A stretch of 14,456 nt of DNA from Lysobacteraceae bacterium (GCA_003449515.1 DMHI01000004.1:5263-19718); one strand, 5' to 3'. Counted from the first letter of the stretch, positions 1 through 7,207 are shown. Program-made: numbers and translations. The notes: generated by a model not told the origin, from the sequence alone.

Positions 1-266
1 CGACGTTCTGAACCACACCGATCTCTCGCGAGACGGCGGGCAGCTACAACCCGGACTGGGCTGTGGTCGTGCAGGCTGAAGATGGCGAGGACCGCCTTTA
101 CTTCGTCGTAGAAACGAAGGGCGATCTGTTAAACGGCGCACTGCGGCCTATCGAGTCGCGCAAGATCGACTGTGGCGAAGCCCATTTCGAAGCACTGGCA
201 GTGGAGGAGTCACCGGCGCAGTACGTCGTCGATCGCACTGTTGACGGACTGCTGTCGCGGATCTGA
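1..266 (+). pseudogene. C-terminal remnant of type III restriction enzyme Res subunit
   Basis: The reading frame ending at the TGA at 264-266 encodes the C-terminal PD-(D/E)xK nuclease of type III restriction subunits. NPDWA at codons 48-62 supplies the acidic residue, and VVETKG at about 105-122 supplies the E-x-K pair. The family-typical CGEAHFEAL block follows near 172-197. Res proteins are usually around 900-1000 residues and cut DNA together with a Mod methyltransferase. Here the same frame contains a TGA at 9-11, only about a dozen codons before the nuclease motif, so the upstream helicase part cannot be joined in frame. A GTG at 63 would split the nuclease motif and is not a believable start. 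The gene is either disrupted by a stop or frameshift, or continues from another frame outside the window. It faces the haemoglobin gene tail to tail with a 27-bp gap. The family call is fairly sure; the broken state depends on the first 11 bases being correct. Confidence 0.72.
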
Positions 267-293
267 TCCACGGACACGAGATATCGTATCGCG

Positions 294-806
294 CTACTGC
301 CGGATCACCTCGCCGCGCATCGGCGCGAGGATCGCGAGCAGCTCGTTCTGCGCACTGATCGGCACGCCACGTTCGGTCATCGCGTCGACGAGGTTCTCCA
401 CCAGCGCGTTGAAGTCCGCCTCGGTGATGCCAAGTCCAGCGTGCGCGGCCTTCATGTCGCGGCCGCTGTACGTACACGGCCCGCCGGCCAGCGAACACAG
501 GTGCTCGCTGAGCATCGCGTGCAGATGGACGATGTCGGCCTCGGCGAAGTCGTCGCGGATGCGCGCGTCGTCGGCGCTGCGGACGAGCATGGCCTCGGTG
601 ATCGCCTCGATGCCCTCGCGGCCGCCGAGGCGCTCGTACAGCGACGCATCGGGGGCCGCGCCGGTGCTGGCGCAGCCGGCGAGTGCAAACAGCGCGGCGA
701 TGGCGCCGGTATGGAGCACGCTTCGGAAGTACGCACGCGTGGCCGTCGGACGCGCGCGAGGTGCAAGGCGCGTTGGCGCTTCAATGACTGAGCTGCAGCG
801 AGACAT
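294..806 (-). CDS. Lipoprotein-type group 1 truncated haemoglobin
   Basis: This 170-residue protein carries a bacterial 2-on-2 globin of the group 1 (TrHbN-like) type, which binds haem and usually O2 or NO. LYERLGG at residues 56-62 opens the globin fold. The DMKAAHAGLGI block holds the proximal haem histidine at about residue 122. Unlike the usual cytosolic members, it begins with an Arg-rich segment, a hydrophobic stretch (about 34-44) and a lipobox LAGC with Cys45. It should therefore be a lipoprotein; Ala at +2 suggests outer-membrane sorting by E. coli rules. I chose the ATG at 806 because a perfect AGGAGG lies 6 nt upstream, inside the end of the DUF3034 gene, giving a 26-bp overlap. 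A GTG at 719 would leave a signal with almost no positive charge. It is the last gene of the four-gene operon. The globin identity is secure; the envelope location is inferred. Confidence 0.88.
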   Translation of the reverse strand: MSRCSSVIEAPTRLAPRARPTATRAYFRSVLHTGAIAALFALAGCASTGAAPDASLYERLGGREGIEAITEAMLVRSADDARIRDDFAEADIVHLHAMLSEHLCSLAGGPCTYSGRDMKAAHAGLGITEADFNALVENLVDAMTERGVPISAQNELLAILAPMRGEVIRQ

Positions 807-1737
807 ACCAGCCCTCCTGGTCTTCCAATGTGGCGATGCGGCCGAGGTCGGCGTACGCGGCGATGACGGCGACGCGCTTGTTCGGGAACCAGCCAACGAA
901 CACGTCCTTCCAGTCGTCCTCGCGGGCGAATCCGAGGTTGTCGGGCTTCTGCCGGTACTCGACGCCGACGGCCCAGCGCGGATTCAGCAGCACGGCCGCA
1001 CTCGCCTCGCCGACGATCGAGCGCCCGTCCTCGCGGTCACCGCCGAAGCCGAGCAGGCCGGTCTGGTTGGCGCGCGTGCTGCGCAGGGTGCCGTTGAGCA
1101 GCAGGTGGCGACCGCTGGCCGCGCCAAGGAACAGCTTGCTCGCCGACAGGTAGGCATCGAGGCCGTTGTCGTCGCGCGCGCCCACCAGCGACGGCACGAG
1201 GAAATCGCGCTGCGTCTTGTGCTGCACGCCGAGGCTGAGCTGCGGCATCGGCGTGTAGACGAGGTCGCCGGCGAGCCGGACCTTCACATGCACGATGTCC
1301 TGGCGAAAGCGCCGGGTGGGCAGCGCCAGCGCGTCGGCCAGCGTTGGCAGGCCGAACTGCTGGCGCGCGACGCCCAGTTCGACGCGGTTGCGCCAGCCGA
1401 TCGCCACCCCGTGGCTGGTGAGCGCGTAGTCGCGCACTTCGACGCGGGTGACGAAGGCCGCCGCACCCCACTGGTCCTCGGTGCCGTAGCCGGCGATCAC
1501 CGCCCACGGCACGATGCCGCCGCCGGCGCTGCCCTCGATCGTGCTGGCGCCGCCGGTGGCGAGCAGGCGACCGCCGTGGCCAAGCGCATCGGGTGTGGCG
1601 ACAGGCCGCATGGCCGACGCAGGCGCGTGGCCCAGCGCGGCGGCCGACAATGGCAACCATGCGGTCATGGCGAGCACGACCATCCGATGCCGTGCGGAAA
1701 GGGCGATGCCGCGCGGATCGGCGATCGGAGGTGTCAT
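781..1737 (-). CDS. DUF3034 family envelope protein
   Basis: This 318-residue protein has no known reaction. It starts with a signal-like segment: Arg and His near residues 9-18, a hydrophobic stretch at about 19-34, and possible cleavage near ASA at 40-42. The DUF3034 hallmarks follow, GGRLLATGG at 55-63 and a Gly-rich VPWAVIAGYGT block ending near 86. The rest alternates short hydrophobic and polar stretches with many Gly, Arg and aromatic residues and ends in VSLQLSH. This resembles an outer-membrane beta-barrel, and I infer that location. The start is the ATG at 1737, which overlaps the upstream stop as ATGA and has AAGAGG seven bases upstream. It lies between the GGDEF/EAL sensor and the truncated haemoglobin. 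From memory this neighbourhood recurs in proteobacteria, which suggests a shared task. Family call is confident; function unknown. Confidence 0.85.
   Translation of the reverse strand: MTPPIADPRGIALSARHRMVVLAMTAWLPLSAAALGHAPASAMRPVATPDALGHGGRLLATGGASTIEGSAGGGIVPWAVIAGYGTEDQWGAAAFVTRVEVRDYALTSHGVAIGWRNRVELGVARQQFGLPTLADALALPTRRFRQDIVHVKVRLAGDLVYTPMPQLSLGVQHKTQRDFLVPSLVGARDDNGLDAYLSASKLFLGAASGRHLLLNGTLRSTRANQTGLLGFGGDREDGRSIVGEASAAVLLNPRWAVGVEYRQKPDNLGFAREDDWKDVFVGWFPNKRVAVIAAYADLGRIATLEDQEGWYVSLQLSH
813..818 (-). promoter_or_regulatory. Strong Shine-Dalgarno deciding the haemoglobin start
   Basis: The minus strand reads AGGAGG at 818-813, six bases before the ATG at 806. It lies inside the last codons of the DUF3034 gene. 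This supports the 170-residue form of the haemoglobin and coupled translation with the gene ahead of it. Confidence 0.7.
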
Positions 1738-4127
1738 GTGGCTGCCTCTTCGGTGATGCGGCGCTGGTGGTCGTGCAGCCACGGTGTCAGCGCAGCGAGC
1801 GGCAGCGGCCGGCTGAAGTGATAGCCCTGCGCCACGTCGCAGTGCAGGCGTGCCAGCACGTCGAGGCCGGCTTCGGTTTCGAGGCCTTCGGCCACGACCT
1901 TCAGACCCAGCGCGTGCCCGAGCTGCACGATCGACTGCACGATGCGCTCGTCCTCGCTGCCCGGAGCGAGCTGCAGCACGAAGCTCTTGTCGATCTTCAG
2001 CTCGTCGGCCGGCAGGTGCTTGAGCTGGCCGAGCGAGCTCTGTCCCGTGCCGAAATCATCCACGGACACGCGCAAGCCCTCGGCACGCAGGGCGTTCAGC
2101 GTGGCGATGGCGCGATCGAGGTCTTCCAGCACCGCGCTCTCCGTCACTTCGACGATGATCTGCGTCGGCGGCAGGCTGTGCGCGCGCACGCGCTCCATCA
2201 CCATCGCGTCGAGCGCCGCGTCGGCGAGGTCGACGGCCGAGAGGTTGATGGCCACGCCGACGTCGATGCCGTCCGCGCGCCACGCGGCCATGTCGGCGCA
2301 GGCGCGTTCGACCACCCAGCACGTGAGTGCGCCGACCAGTCCGGCGCGTTCGGCGAGTGGGATGAACTCGTCCGGGCCGATGCGTCCCAGTTCGGGATGC
2401 GTCCAGCGCAGCAGGGCCTCGACATGGCGCACCTGGCGCGTGGCGATATCGACCTTCGGCTGGTAGACAAGGCTGAACTGCTGGCTGTCGATGGCGCCCC
2501 GAAGTTCGCGGACGATGGCGAGTTGACGGAGATGCTGTTCGTCCAGGCCCTCGCGGTACAGGCCGATCGTTGAACCCTCGCGCTTCGCGAGCTCGTTGGC
2601 GATCTCGACGCGACGGAGAAGGGTGCGCGCGTCGGGAAGTCGCCCGCCGTCATCGCGTCGGAACGGTACCACGCCCAAGTCGACCTCGAGGCGCAGGGGC
2701 GCCTTTTCGATCTCGGTCGGTGCGGTCAGCGTTGCAACGATGGACGTGGCGCGCTCCATCGCCGTTGTCCCATCGACGCCCCAGAGCGCCACCAGGAACT
2801 CATCGCCACTGAGGCGTGCGACCAGGTCATCCTCATGCAGCGCAGCCAGCAGGCGTCGCGCCACCTCGACCAGCACCAGGTCGCCGTGCCGATGGCCCAG
2901 CAGATCGTTGATCTCCCGGAAGCGCCGCAGGTCGACCATCACCAGACCGCCGGCAGTGAGGCCGGGGTCTTGAAGGCGCGACTGCAGCAACGTGATCGCT
3001 CGCTCGCGGTTGGGCAGCGCGGTGAGTGCGTCATGTCCGCTCTGGAAAAGAATGCGCCGCTCGCGCTCGGCGATGCCTTCCTGCATGGCATTGAAAACCT
3101 GCGCGAGCGTGGCGAACTCGTCGGCGCCTGCGACATGGAGTGGCGTCGCGTACTCGCCATCGCGGATCCGATCGGCAGCGCGAGCGAGCTCACTGACCGG
3201 CCCGCTGACGCGCCGGCCGATGAGGAATGCCGCCACCAGTGCCAGCAGCGCCGCGGCGAGCGACTGCCAGAGCACCTGCGACTGCAGGGCGGCGTAGGGG
3301 CCCAACGCCTTCTCGCGCTTCGCAACGAGCACCAGGTAGGCCGGCGTATCCGTCTCGGCCGTCAGTCGGATGGCAAGCGCGGGATCGGCATGCGTGGCGT
3401 CGGCGTGCAGCCATTGCCGGGAAGCGCGCTGATCAAGGTCTCTGGCATCAACCGCATCCGGGAGCCAGCGGCCATGCACCGGGTGCCAGCCCTCGCCTCG
3501 ACGCACCAGCAGGGTCGGCTCCAGTTCGGTCACCTCGGCGAGCTCATCGCTTTCCATGACGCCGTAAGGCTTCGCCATGGCCATCCAGCCGACGAGGTCG
3601 GGCGCGAACACGGGCACCAGCGCATAGCTGAATGCGTCATCGCCCAACACCACGACACCGACAGAGAAGCCCTGCGCACGGGCTTCAGTGACGCGCTCGG
3701 CCAGTGCATTGGCCGGGAGCGCAACGGCTTCGGGCAGTCGCCGCGCCAGAACACGGCCATCGGGGGCGAGAATCACGCCGAACGGCGCATCGACCCGCGA
3801 ACTCGCACTTTCGAGTACCGATTCGAGTGTCGGGCCATCCTGTGTGGCGATCGCTTCCTTGAACCCGAAGTCATCGGCGAGAACCGCGACGCGCTCGAGC
3901 AGTTGGCGCTGCCGGAAGTCGTTGATGCGGCCCCACACGCGCGCACCGACATCGAGACTGTCGGTCAACTGCCCGCTCACGCTGCGCGTCACAGCGACCT
4001 GGATGGTCAGCCAGCCGGCAGCCTGCAGGCCGACGATCAACGCCGCGAAGATGAACAGCAGCTTCGTGCGGAAGCGCAGCCCTGCTCGCGGCGCGACCGC
4101 AGGAGCGTTGTCAGTCGCGTGGCGCAT
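1734..4127 (-). CDS. Membrane sensor with HAMP, SGDEF (GGDEF) and EAL domains
   Basis: This 797-residue inner-membrane protein handles cyclic di-GMP. In order: a first membrane helix (about 22-46); a periplasmic sensor (about 47-275) resembling double-Cache domains, with a VLADDFGFKEA block at 82-92; a second helix (about 285-304); HAMP (about 304-358); a GGDEF domain (about 365-525); and an EAL domain (about 535-785). The cyclase signature reads SGDEF at 440-444, with Ser replacing the first Gly. The RxxD inhibitory site is missing, with His at position 431. The phosphodiesterase residues look complete: EAL at 570-572, Asn628, the Glu of VTE at 661-663, DDFGTG at 690-695, Lys711, AEGLE at 746-750 and QGY at 767-769. 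Breakdown of c-di-GMP is therefore the likelier activity, and the first domain may be regulatory or weakly active. It overlaps the cupredoxin gene by 17 bp and the DUF3034 gene by 4 bp, so it is operonic with both. The nature of the ligand is unknown. Confidence 0.92.
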   Translation of the reverse strand: MRHATDNAPAVAPRAGLRFRTKLLFIFAALIVGLQAAGWLTIQVAVTRSVSGQLTDSLDVGARVWGRINDFRQRQLLERVAVLADDFGFKEAIATQDGPTLESVLESASSRVDAPFGVILAPDGRVLARRLPEAVALPANALAERVTEARAQGFSVGVVVLGDDAFSYALVPVFAPDLVGWMAMAKPYGVMESDELAEVTELEPTLLVRRGEGWHPVHGRWLPDAVDARDLDQRASRQWLHADATHADPALAIRLTAETDTPAYLVLVAKREKALGPYAALQSQVLWQSLAAALLALVAAFLIGRRVSGPVSELARAADRIRDGEYATPLHVAGADEFATLAQVFNAMQEGIAERERRILFQSGHDALTALPNRERAITLLQSRLQDPGLTAGGLVMVDLRRFREINDLLGHRHGDLVLVEVARRLLAALHEDDLVARLSGDEFLVALWGVDGTTAMERATSIVATLTAPTEIEKAPLRLEVDLGVVPFRRDDGGRLPDARTLLRRVEIANELAKREGSTIGLYREGLDEQHLRQLAIVRELRGAIDSQQFSLVYQPKVDIATRQVRHVEALLRWTHPELGRIGPDEFIPLAERAGLVGALTCWVVERACADMAAWRADGIDVGVAINLSAVDLADAALDAMVMERVRAHSLPPTQIIVEVTESAVLEDLDRAIATLNALRAEGLRVSVDDFGTGQSSLGQLKHLPADELKIDKSFVLQLAPGSEDERIVQSIVQLGHALGLKVVAEGLETEAGLDVLARLHCDVAQGYHFSRPLPLAALTPWLHDHQRRITEEAAT

Positions 4128-4797
4128 TGCGGAACCTGTCCTGCAGGGCGCGAAGGCGCTCGGTGCCTCGCGGCGGTGGTGGCGCCGTCAGCGGCAGCTC
4201 GAGGGTCTGCTGGGCCGAGGGAATCCGTATCCGCCGTTCCGGTGCGGCGTCGGTCGTTGACAGCCGCTCGTGCCACGCCGTCAGCAGGTAGTCGCCCGGA
4301 GGAGCGTCCAGCAGGACACGCCCCGCAGCATCGCTGATGGCGAAATGCGGGGTGTCGACGACGATGATGTAGCCCTTCATCCAGTCGTGGATGTTGCAGC
4401 CGAGGGTGACGACCCCGGGGCTGTCGAAGGTCACGGGATTCGGCGGCGTTCCGGTGTAGAGCGGCAACTCGAAGCGCTTCGCCGGCGAAAACGAATAGAC
4501 CTGATGACGGATGCGGTCGCTGTTCGGAAAGCGGACCCGCGAACCCCGTGGCACGACGAGCACGCGAGGCGCGAATTCGCTGTTGATCTGGTCCATGACC
4601 GCGTCGACCGGCTCAGGCGCAGCAGCGCGACCGAGGGGGGTCAGGGTGACGACCGCGGATTCCACGGGCAGACCGGCGCTGCGGAGGTCGACGCGCAAAG
4701 GCGCCGCCGACGCTCTGGCGCCAAGCAGCACAGCCAGCAGCAGCACCAGCAGCGGCACAGCCGCGCGGGGCGCAGGGAGACGGACACCCAGGGCCAT
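4111..4797 (-). CDS. Periplasmic cupredoxin-like protein (methylamine-utilisation-protein type)
   Basis: This 228-residue secreted protein has a plastocyanin-like copper domain. A signal peptide with a long Leu/Val core (about 14-25) ends near ARASAA (27-32). A type 1 copper site can be read: His98 in IRHQVYSF, then Cys134, His137 and Met140 in the GCNIHDWMKG block. This matches the H...CxxHxxM ligand pattern of small blue copper proteins. The C-terminal part (about 150-205, with PPGDYLLTAWHE) resembles a carboxypeptidase-regulatory-like beta fold. Proteins of this kind are often annotated as methylamine utilisation protein, but no methylamine dehydrogenase genes lie here, so I would not accept that role. 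The ATG at 4797 has GGAG seven bases upstream. It is the first gene of the four-gene operon. Electron transfer or copper/redox sensing toward the neighbouring sensor is inference. Confidence 0.85.
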   Translation of the reverse strand: MALGVRLPAPRAAVPLLVLLLAVLLGARASAAPLRVDLRSAGLPVESAVVTLTPLGRAAAPEPVDAVMDQINSEFAPRVLVVPRGSRVRFPNSDRIRHQVYSFSPAKRFELPLYTGTPPNPVTFDSPGVVTLGCNIHDWMKGYIIVVDTPHFAISDAAGRVLLDAPPGDYLLTAWHERLSTTDAAPERRIRIPSAQQTLELPLTAPPPPRGTERLRALQDRFRNAPRD

Positions 4798-4826
4798 GTC
4801 GGCACTCCGATCACCGGGATGACCGG

Positions 4827-4832
4827 ACTATA
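4827..4832 (-). promoter_or_regulatory. Candidate -10 box of the cupredoxin operon
   Basis: The minus strand reads TATAGT at 4832-4827, 29 bases before the cupredoxin ATG, in the 67-bp gap after phhA. No good -35 box is visible at the usual spacing. It would give a short leader containing the GGAG ribosome site at 4808-4805. It is weak evidence by itself, but it is the only AT-rich hexamer in a GC-rich gap. Confidence 0.35.
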
Positions 4833-4864
4833 CCGATGGTGCCGGAGCCGGAACGTGCGCGCCG

Positions 4865-5755
4865 TCAGACGTCGCCGTCTTTTGACCAGCCTTCACCGCT
4901 GCCGCGGGTGAACACGCGGTCGCCGGCCAACACCTCGCCCGCCGGGATCGTCGCTTGCCCGGCCAGCCGCGCGTAGATCGGGGCGAAGTCCGGCCGCGTG
5001 GCGTCCATCAGCTGCTGGTAGCTGTCGATGACGAAGTAGGTTTTCTGGAAGGTGTCGATGCGGTAGCGCGTGCACATGATCCGCTCGAGGTCGAAGCCGA
5101 TGCGGTTCGGTGCCGGGCTCTCGAGGCAGTGGATCGATTCGCCTTTCGAGCTGAGGATGCCGGCGCCGTAGATGCGCAGGCCGGCGGCGGTGTCGATCAG
5201 GCCGAATTCCACCGTGTACCAGTACAGGCGCGTGAGCTGCGCCAGCGCTTCCGCGCCGAAGCCGTGCGCGCGCACCCCGCCAGCGCCGTAGGCCTGCATG
5301 TAATCGGCGAAGGCGGGGTTCATCAGCAGCGGCACATGGCCGAACAGGTCGTGGAAGAGGTCGGGTTCGCTCAGGTAGTCGAGCTGCTCGGGCGTGCGGA
5401 TCCACCACGTCACCGGGAAACGCCTGGCCGCCAGGTGCTCGAAGAAGGTCAGCTCGGGCAGCAGGCCCTCGACGCCGATGATTTCCCAGCCGGTATGCGC
5501 GCGCAGCATGCGGTTGAGCTGGTCGAACTTCGGGATGTGGTCTTCGCCCATGCCCATCGCGTCCTGGGTGCGCAGGAACTCGTCCTCGGCGCGACCGACC
5601 AGCAGCTTGCGCTGACGCTGGAACAACCGCGCCCAGACCGCATGGTCGGTGGTGGAGTACGTCGACCACGGCTGCTCGATCACCGCCGTGGTGTAGACCG
5701 GCACACTGCCCTTGTCAGTCTGCAGGTGTTCGACGCGGCGGGGCTGGGCGATCAT
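4865..5755 (-). CDS. phhA: Phenylalanine 4-monooxygenase (phenylalanine hydroxylase)
   Basis: This 296-residue cytosolic enzyme converts L-phenylalanine to L-tyrosine using O2 and a tetrahydropterin, with a mononuclear iron. The facial triad is visible: His135 and His140 in FHDLFGHVPLL, and Glu183 in YWYTVEFGLI. The single-domain length fits bacterial PhhA, which lacks the animal regulatory ACT domain. The ATG at 5755 starts MIAQPRRVEH; the frame stays open further upstream but runs into the Lrp gene region without family similarity. No strong Shine-Dalgarno is seen. It is divergent from an Lrp/AsnC gene 159 bp away, an arrangement expected for local control by amino acids. The pterin recycling gene phhB is not in the window, but folE (9748-10344) makes the pterin precursor. 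Identity is very sure. Confidence 0.97.
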   Translation of the reverse strand: MIAQPRRVEHLQTDKGSVPVYTTAVIEQPWSTYSTTDHAVWARLFQRQRKLLVGRAEDEFLRTQDAMGMGEDHIPKFDQLNRMLRAHTGWEIIGVEGLLPELTFFEHLAARRFPVTWWIRTPEQLDYLSEPDLFHDLFGHVPLLMNPAFADYMQAYGAGGVRAHGFGAEALAQLTRLYWYTVEFGLIDTAAGLRIYGAGILSSKGESIHCLESPAPNRIGFDLERIMCTRYRIDTFQKTYFVIDSYQQLMDATRPDFAPIYARLAGQATIPAGEVLAGDRVFTRGSGEGWSKDGDV

Positions 5756-5836
5756 GGCGGGCGGCTCGCAGGCGGTGACGGGAGGGGCGCGACGGGCTGG
5801 TGAAGCGTGTCGACGGGGGCAGTGTCGCGCCGAACC

Positions 5837-5883
5837 GGCGCAACAGGCTTGCGAAGTTGCGCCAATGGCAGGCGCCGGCGCAA
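5837..5883. promoter_or_regulatory. Triple half-site operator array between phhA and the Lrp gene
   Basis: Three identical 7-bp half-sites alternate in direction: GGCGCAA at 5837-5843, TTGCGCC at 5857-5863 and GGCGCAA at 5877-5883. The two spacers are each 13 bp, so half-site centres (5840, 5860, 5880) fall at exact 20-bp steps, close to two helical turns. An extra TTGCG lies at 5849-5853. This is what an oligomeric Lrp/AsnC regulator bound along one DNA face would need. The last half-site abuts AATAAT (5882-5887), a possible -10 box for the Lrp gene, with TTGCGC (5857-5862) as a loosely spaced -35. Autoregulation together with phhA control is inferred. Confidence 0.6.
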
Positions 5884-5914
5884 TAATCGTGCGTCTCCGC
5901 GACCTGCTGCAGCC

Positions 5915-6358
5915 ATGACGCCCGCCCTCGATCGCACCGACCTCGCCATCCTCCGGGCGCTGCAGGCGCACGGGCGGCTCGCCAATGTCGAGCTTGCCGA
6001 ACGCGTGAACCTCTCGCCCTCGGCCTGCCTGCGCCGCGTGCAGCGGCTCGAAGCCGAGGGTGTCATCACCGGCTACCGCGCCGACGTCGATGCGGCGAAG
6101 CTGGGCCTCGGCCTGCGCGCCTTCGTGCGCGTGCAGTTGAAAAGCCACGGTGCGGCCGACATCGCCCGCTTCGCCGCCGACATCCAGTGCTGGGACGAGG
6201 TGGAGCGCTGCTTCGCGCTGACCGGCGACATGGATTACCTGATCGAAGTGCGGGTGCGCGATCTCGAGCATTTCTCGCACTTCCTGCTCGATCGCCTGCT
6301 GGCCGGCGGGCAGGTGGCCGACGTCAATTCGAGTTTCGTGCTGCGCGCGGTGAAATAG
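5915..6358 (+). CDS. Lrp/AsnC family transcriptional regulator
   Basis: This 147-residue DNA-binding protein has the family layout: an N-terminal helix-turn-helix (about 22-45, with NLSPSACLRRVQRLE) and a C-terminal amino-acid-binding RAM/AsnC domain (about 65-140, with LTGDMDYLIEVRV). Lrp-type proteins form dimers and higher oligomers and respond to amino acids. The start ATG at 5915 gives MTPALDRTDLAIL, the normal family beginning; the longer upstream reading is Arg-rich and unlike the family. Being divergent from phhA, it probably controls phenylalanine or tyrosine breakdown, and the operator array at 5837-5883 supports that. It ends 51 bp from the rhomboid gene, tail to tail, with no clear terminator. 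The family is certain; the effector is inferred. Confidence 0.93.
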   Translation: MTPALDRTDLAILRALQAHGRLANVELAERVNLSPSACLRRVQRLEAEGVITGYRADVDAAKLGLGLRAFVRVQLKSHGAADIARFAADIQCWDEVERCFALTGDMDYLIEVRVRDLEHFSHFLLDRLLAGGQVADVNSSFVLRAVK

Positions 6359-6409
6359 CCGGGCGGGTTGCCGGGAGTCCTGCCGACGTCGCTGCCGGCC
6401 ACAACGGCG

Positions 6410-7207
6410 TCATGGCCTGTCCGGGCGTCGGAACGGCAGCACCTTGCCGCGTTCGTCTCCGCTCGGGTCGGCATCGCGCTCGGGCCGCACCCACAGCACC
6501 GGCACCTCGCGCGGCCGTTCCGGTTCGAAGGTGTCGGCATCGACCGCCTTGGCCGCGGTCAGCGCATCGGCTTGCTGCTCCTCGATCTCCCACGAATACG
6601 GCGCACGCGCGGGCGGCGGATCGCGGCGGCGCCAGACGACGGCGGCGACGATGCCAGCGATCGCGCCGCCGGCATGCATCTCCCAACTGATGCGCCACGC
6701 CTGCGGCAGTACGGTGAGCAGCATGCCGCCGAACAGCAGCACGGCGATGAAGGCCGCCACCAGGGCCGGGCGGTCGCGGCGCAGCAGGGCCAGCGCGAAC
6801 AGCGCGAAGAACAGCGCGTGCACAAGGCCGGAGGCACCCAGATGCACCGAGGGCCGACCGATCAACCAGGTGAACAGGCCGGCACCGATCCATCCGGCAA
6901 TGACGAGGCGTGAGGCGCTTCGCGGATAGACCGTGCCCACCAGCGTGCCCAGCGCCACCAGCGCGAAGGCGTTCGAGAACAGATGGCCGAAGTCGGCGTG
7001 CAGCAGCGGTGCCGCCAGCAGCCCGACCAGGCCGATCGGCTCCAGCGGCACCACGCCCCAGTGCGACAACCCCGGCCAGGCGATGCCGGCGACATGCACG
7101 ACGGCCAGCAGCGCCAGAAAGCCCAGCCAGCCGCGCAGGCTGCGCGTCATGCGGGCACGCTGGGCGCGGGCCTCGGCGCGTGCATCGAAGGCGGGGGTGG
7201 TGTCCAT
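6410..7207 (-). CDS. Rhomboid family intramembrane serine protease
   Basis: This 265-residue integral membrane protease cuts transmembrane substrates within the bilayer. It has six hydrophobic segments between about residues 28 and 193. The catalytic pair is visible: Ser126 in HLGASG and His178 in SWEMHAGG, with the HLFSNAF motif at about 75-81 carrying the conserved Asn79. A hydrophilic tail of about 70 residues, rich in Glu, Arg and Pro, follows the last helix (roughly 197-265). It could be a cytosolic extension, and its role is unknown. The ATG at 7207 (MDTTPAFDA) was chosen over a GTG at 7213; neither has a convincing ribosome site. It is divergent from the rRNA methyltransferase gene across 56 bp. 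The catalytic assignment is strong and the substrate unknown. Confidence 0.93.
   Translation of the reverse strand: MDTTPAFDARAEARAQRARMTRSLRGWLGFLALLAVVHVAGIAWPGLSHWGVVPLEPIGLVGLLAAPLLHADFGHLFSNAFALVALGTLVGTVYPRSASRLVIAGWIGAGLFTWLIGRPSVHLGASGLVHALFFALFALALLRRDRPALVAAFIAVLLFGGMLLTVLPQAWRISWEMHAGGAIAGIVAAVVWRRRDPPPARAPYSWEIEEQQADALTAAKAVDADTFEPERPREVPVLWVRPERDADPSGDERGKVLPFRRPDRP

Noticed and set aside
172..1821. Long plus-strand open frame of 549 codons opposite the haemoglobin and DUF3034 genes
   Set aside because: It is a GC-rich shadow: no family similarity, Arg/Ala/Gly-rich and low-complexity, and it covers two well-supported genes on the other strand.
2835..4337. 500-codon plus-strand open frame opposite the GGDEF/EAL gene
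   Set aside because: It is antisense to a gene with many clear motifs, has no recognisable domain and no start signal.
5915..6280. N-terminal extension of phhA up to 6280 on the minus strand
   Set aside because: The extension is antisense to the Lrp gene, has no hydroxylase similarity, and the ATG at 5755 gives the normal bacterial length.
6359..6409. Possible terminator between the Lrp gene and the rhomboid gene
   Set aside because: Only short GCCGGC-type pairings are present and no T-run on either strand.
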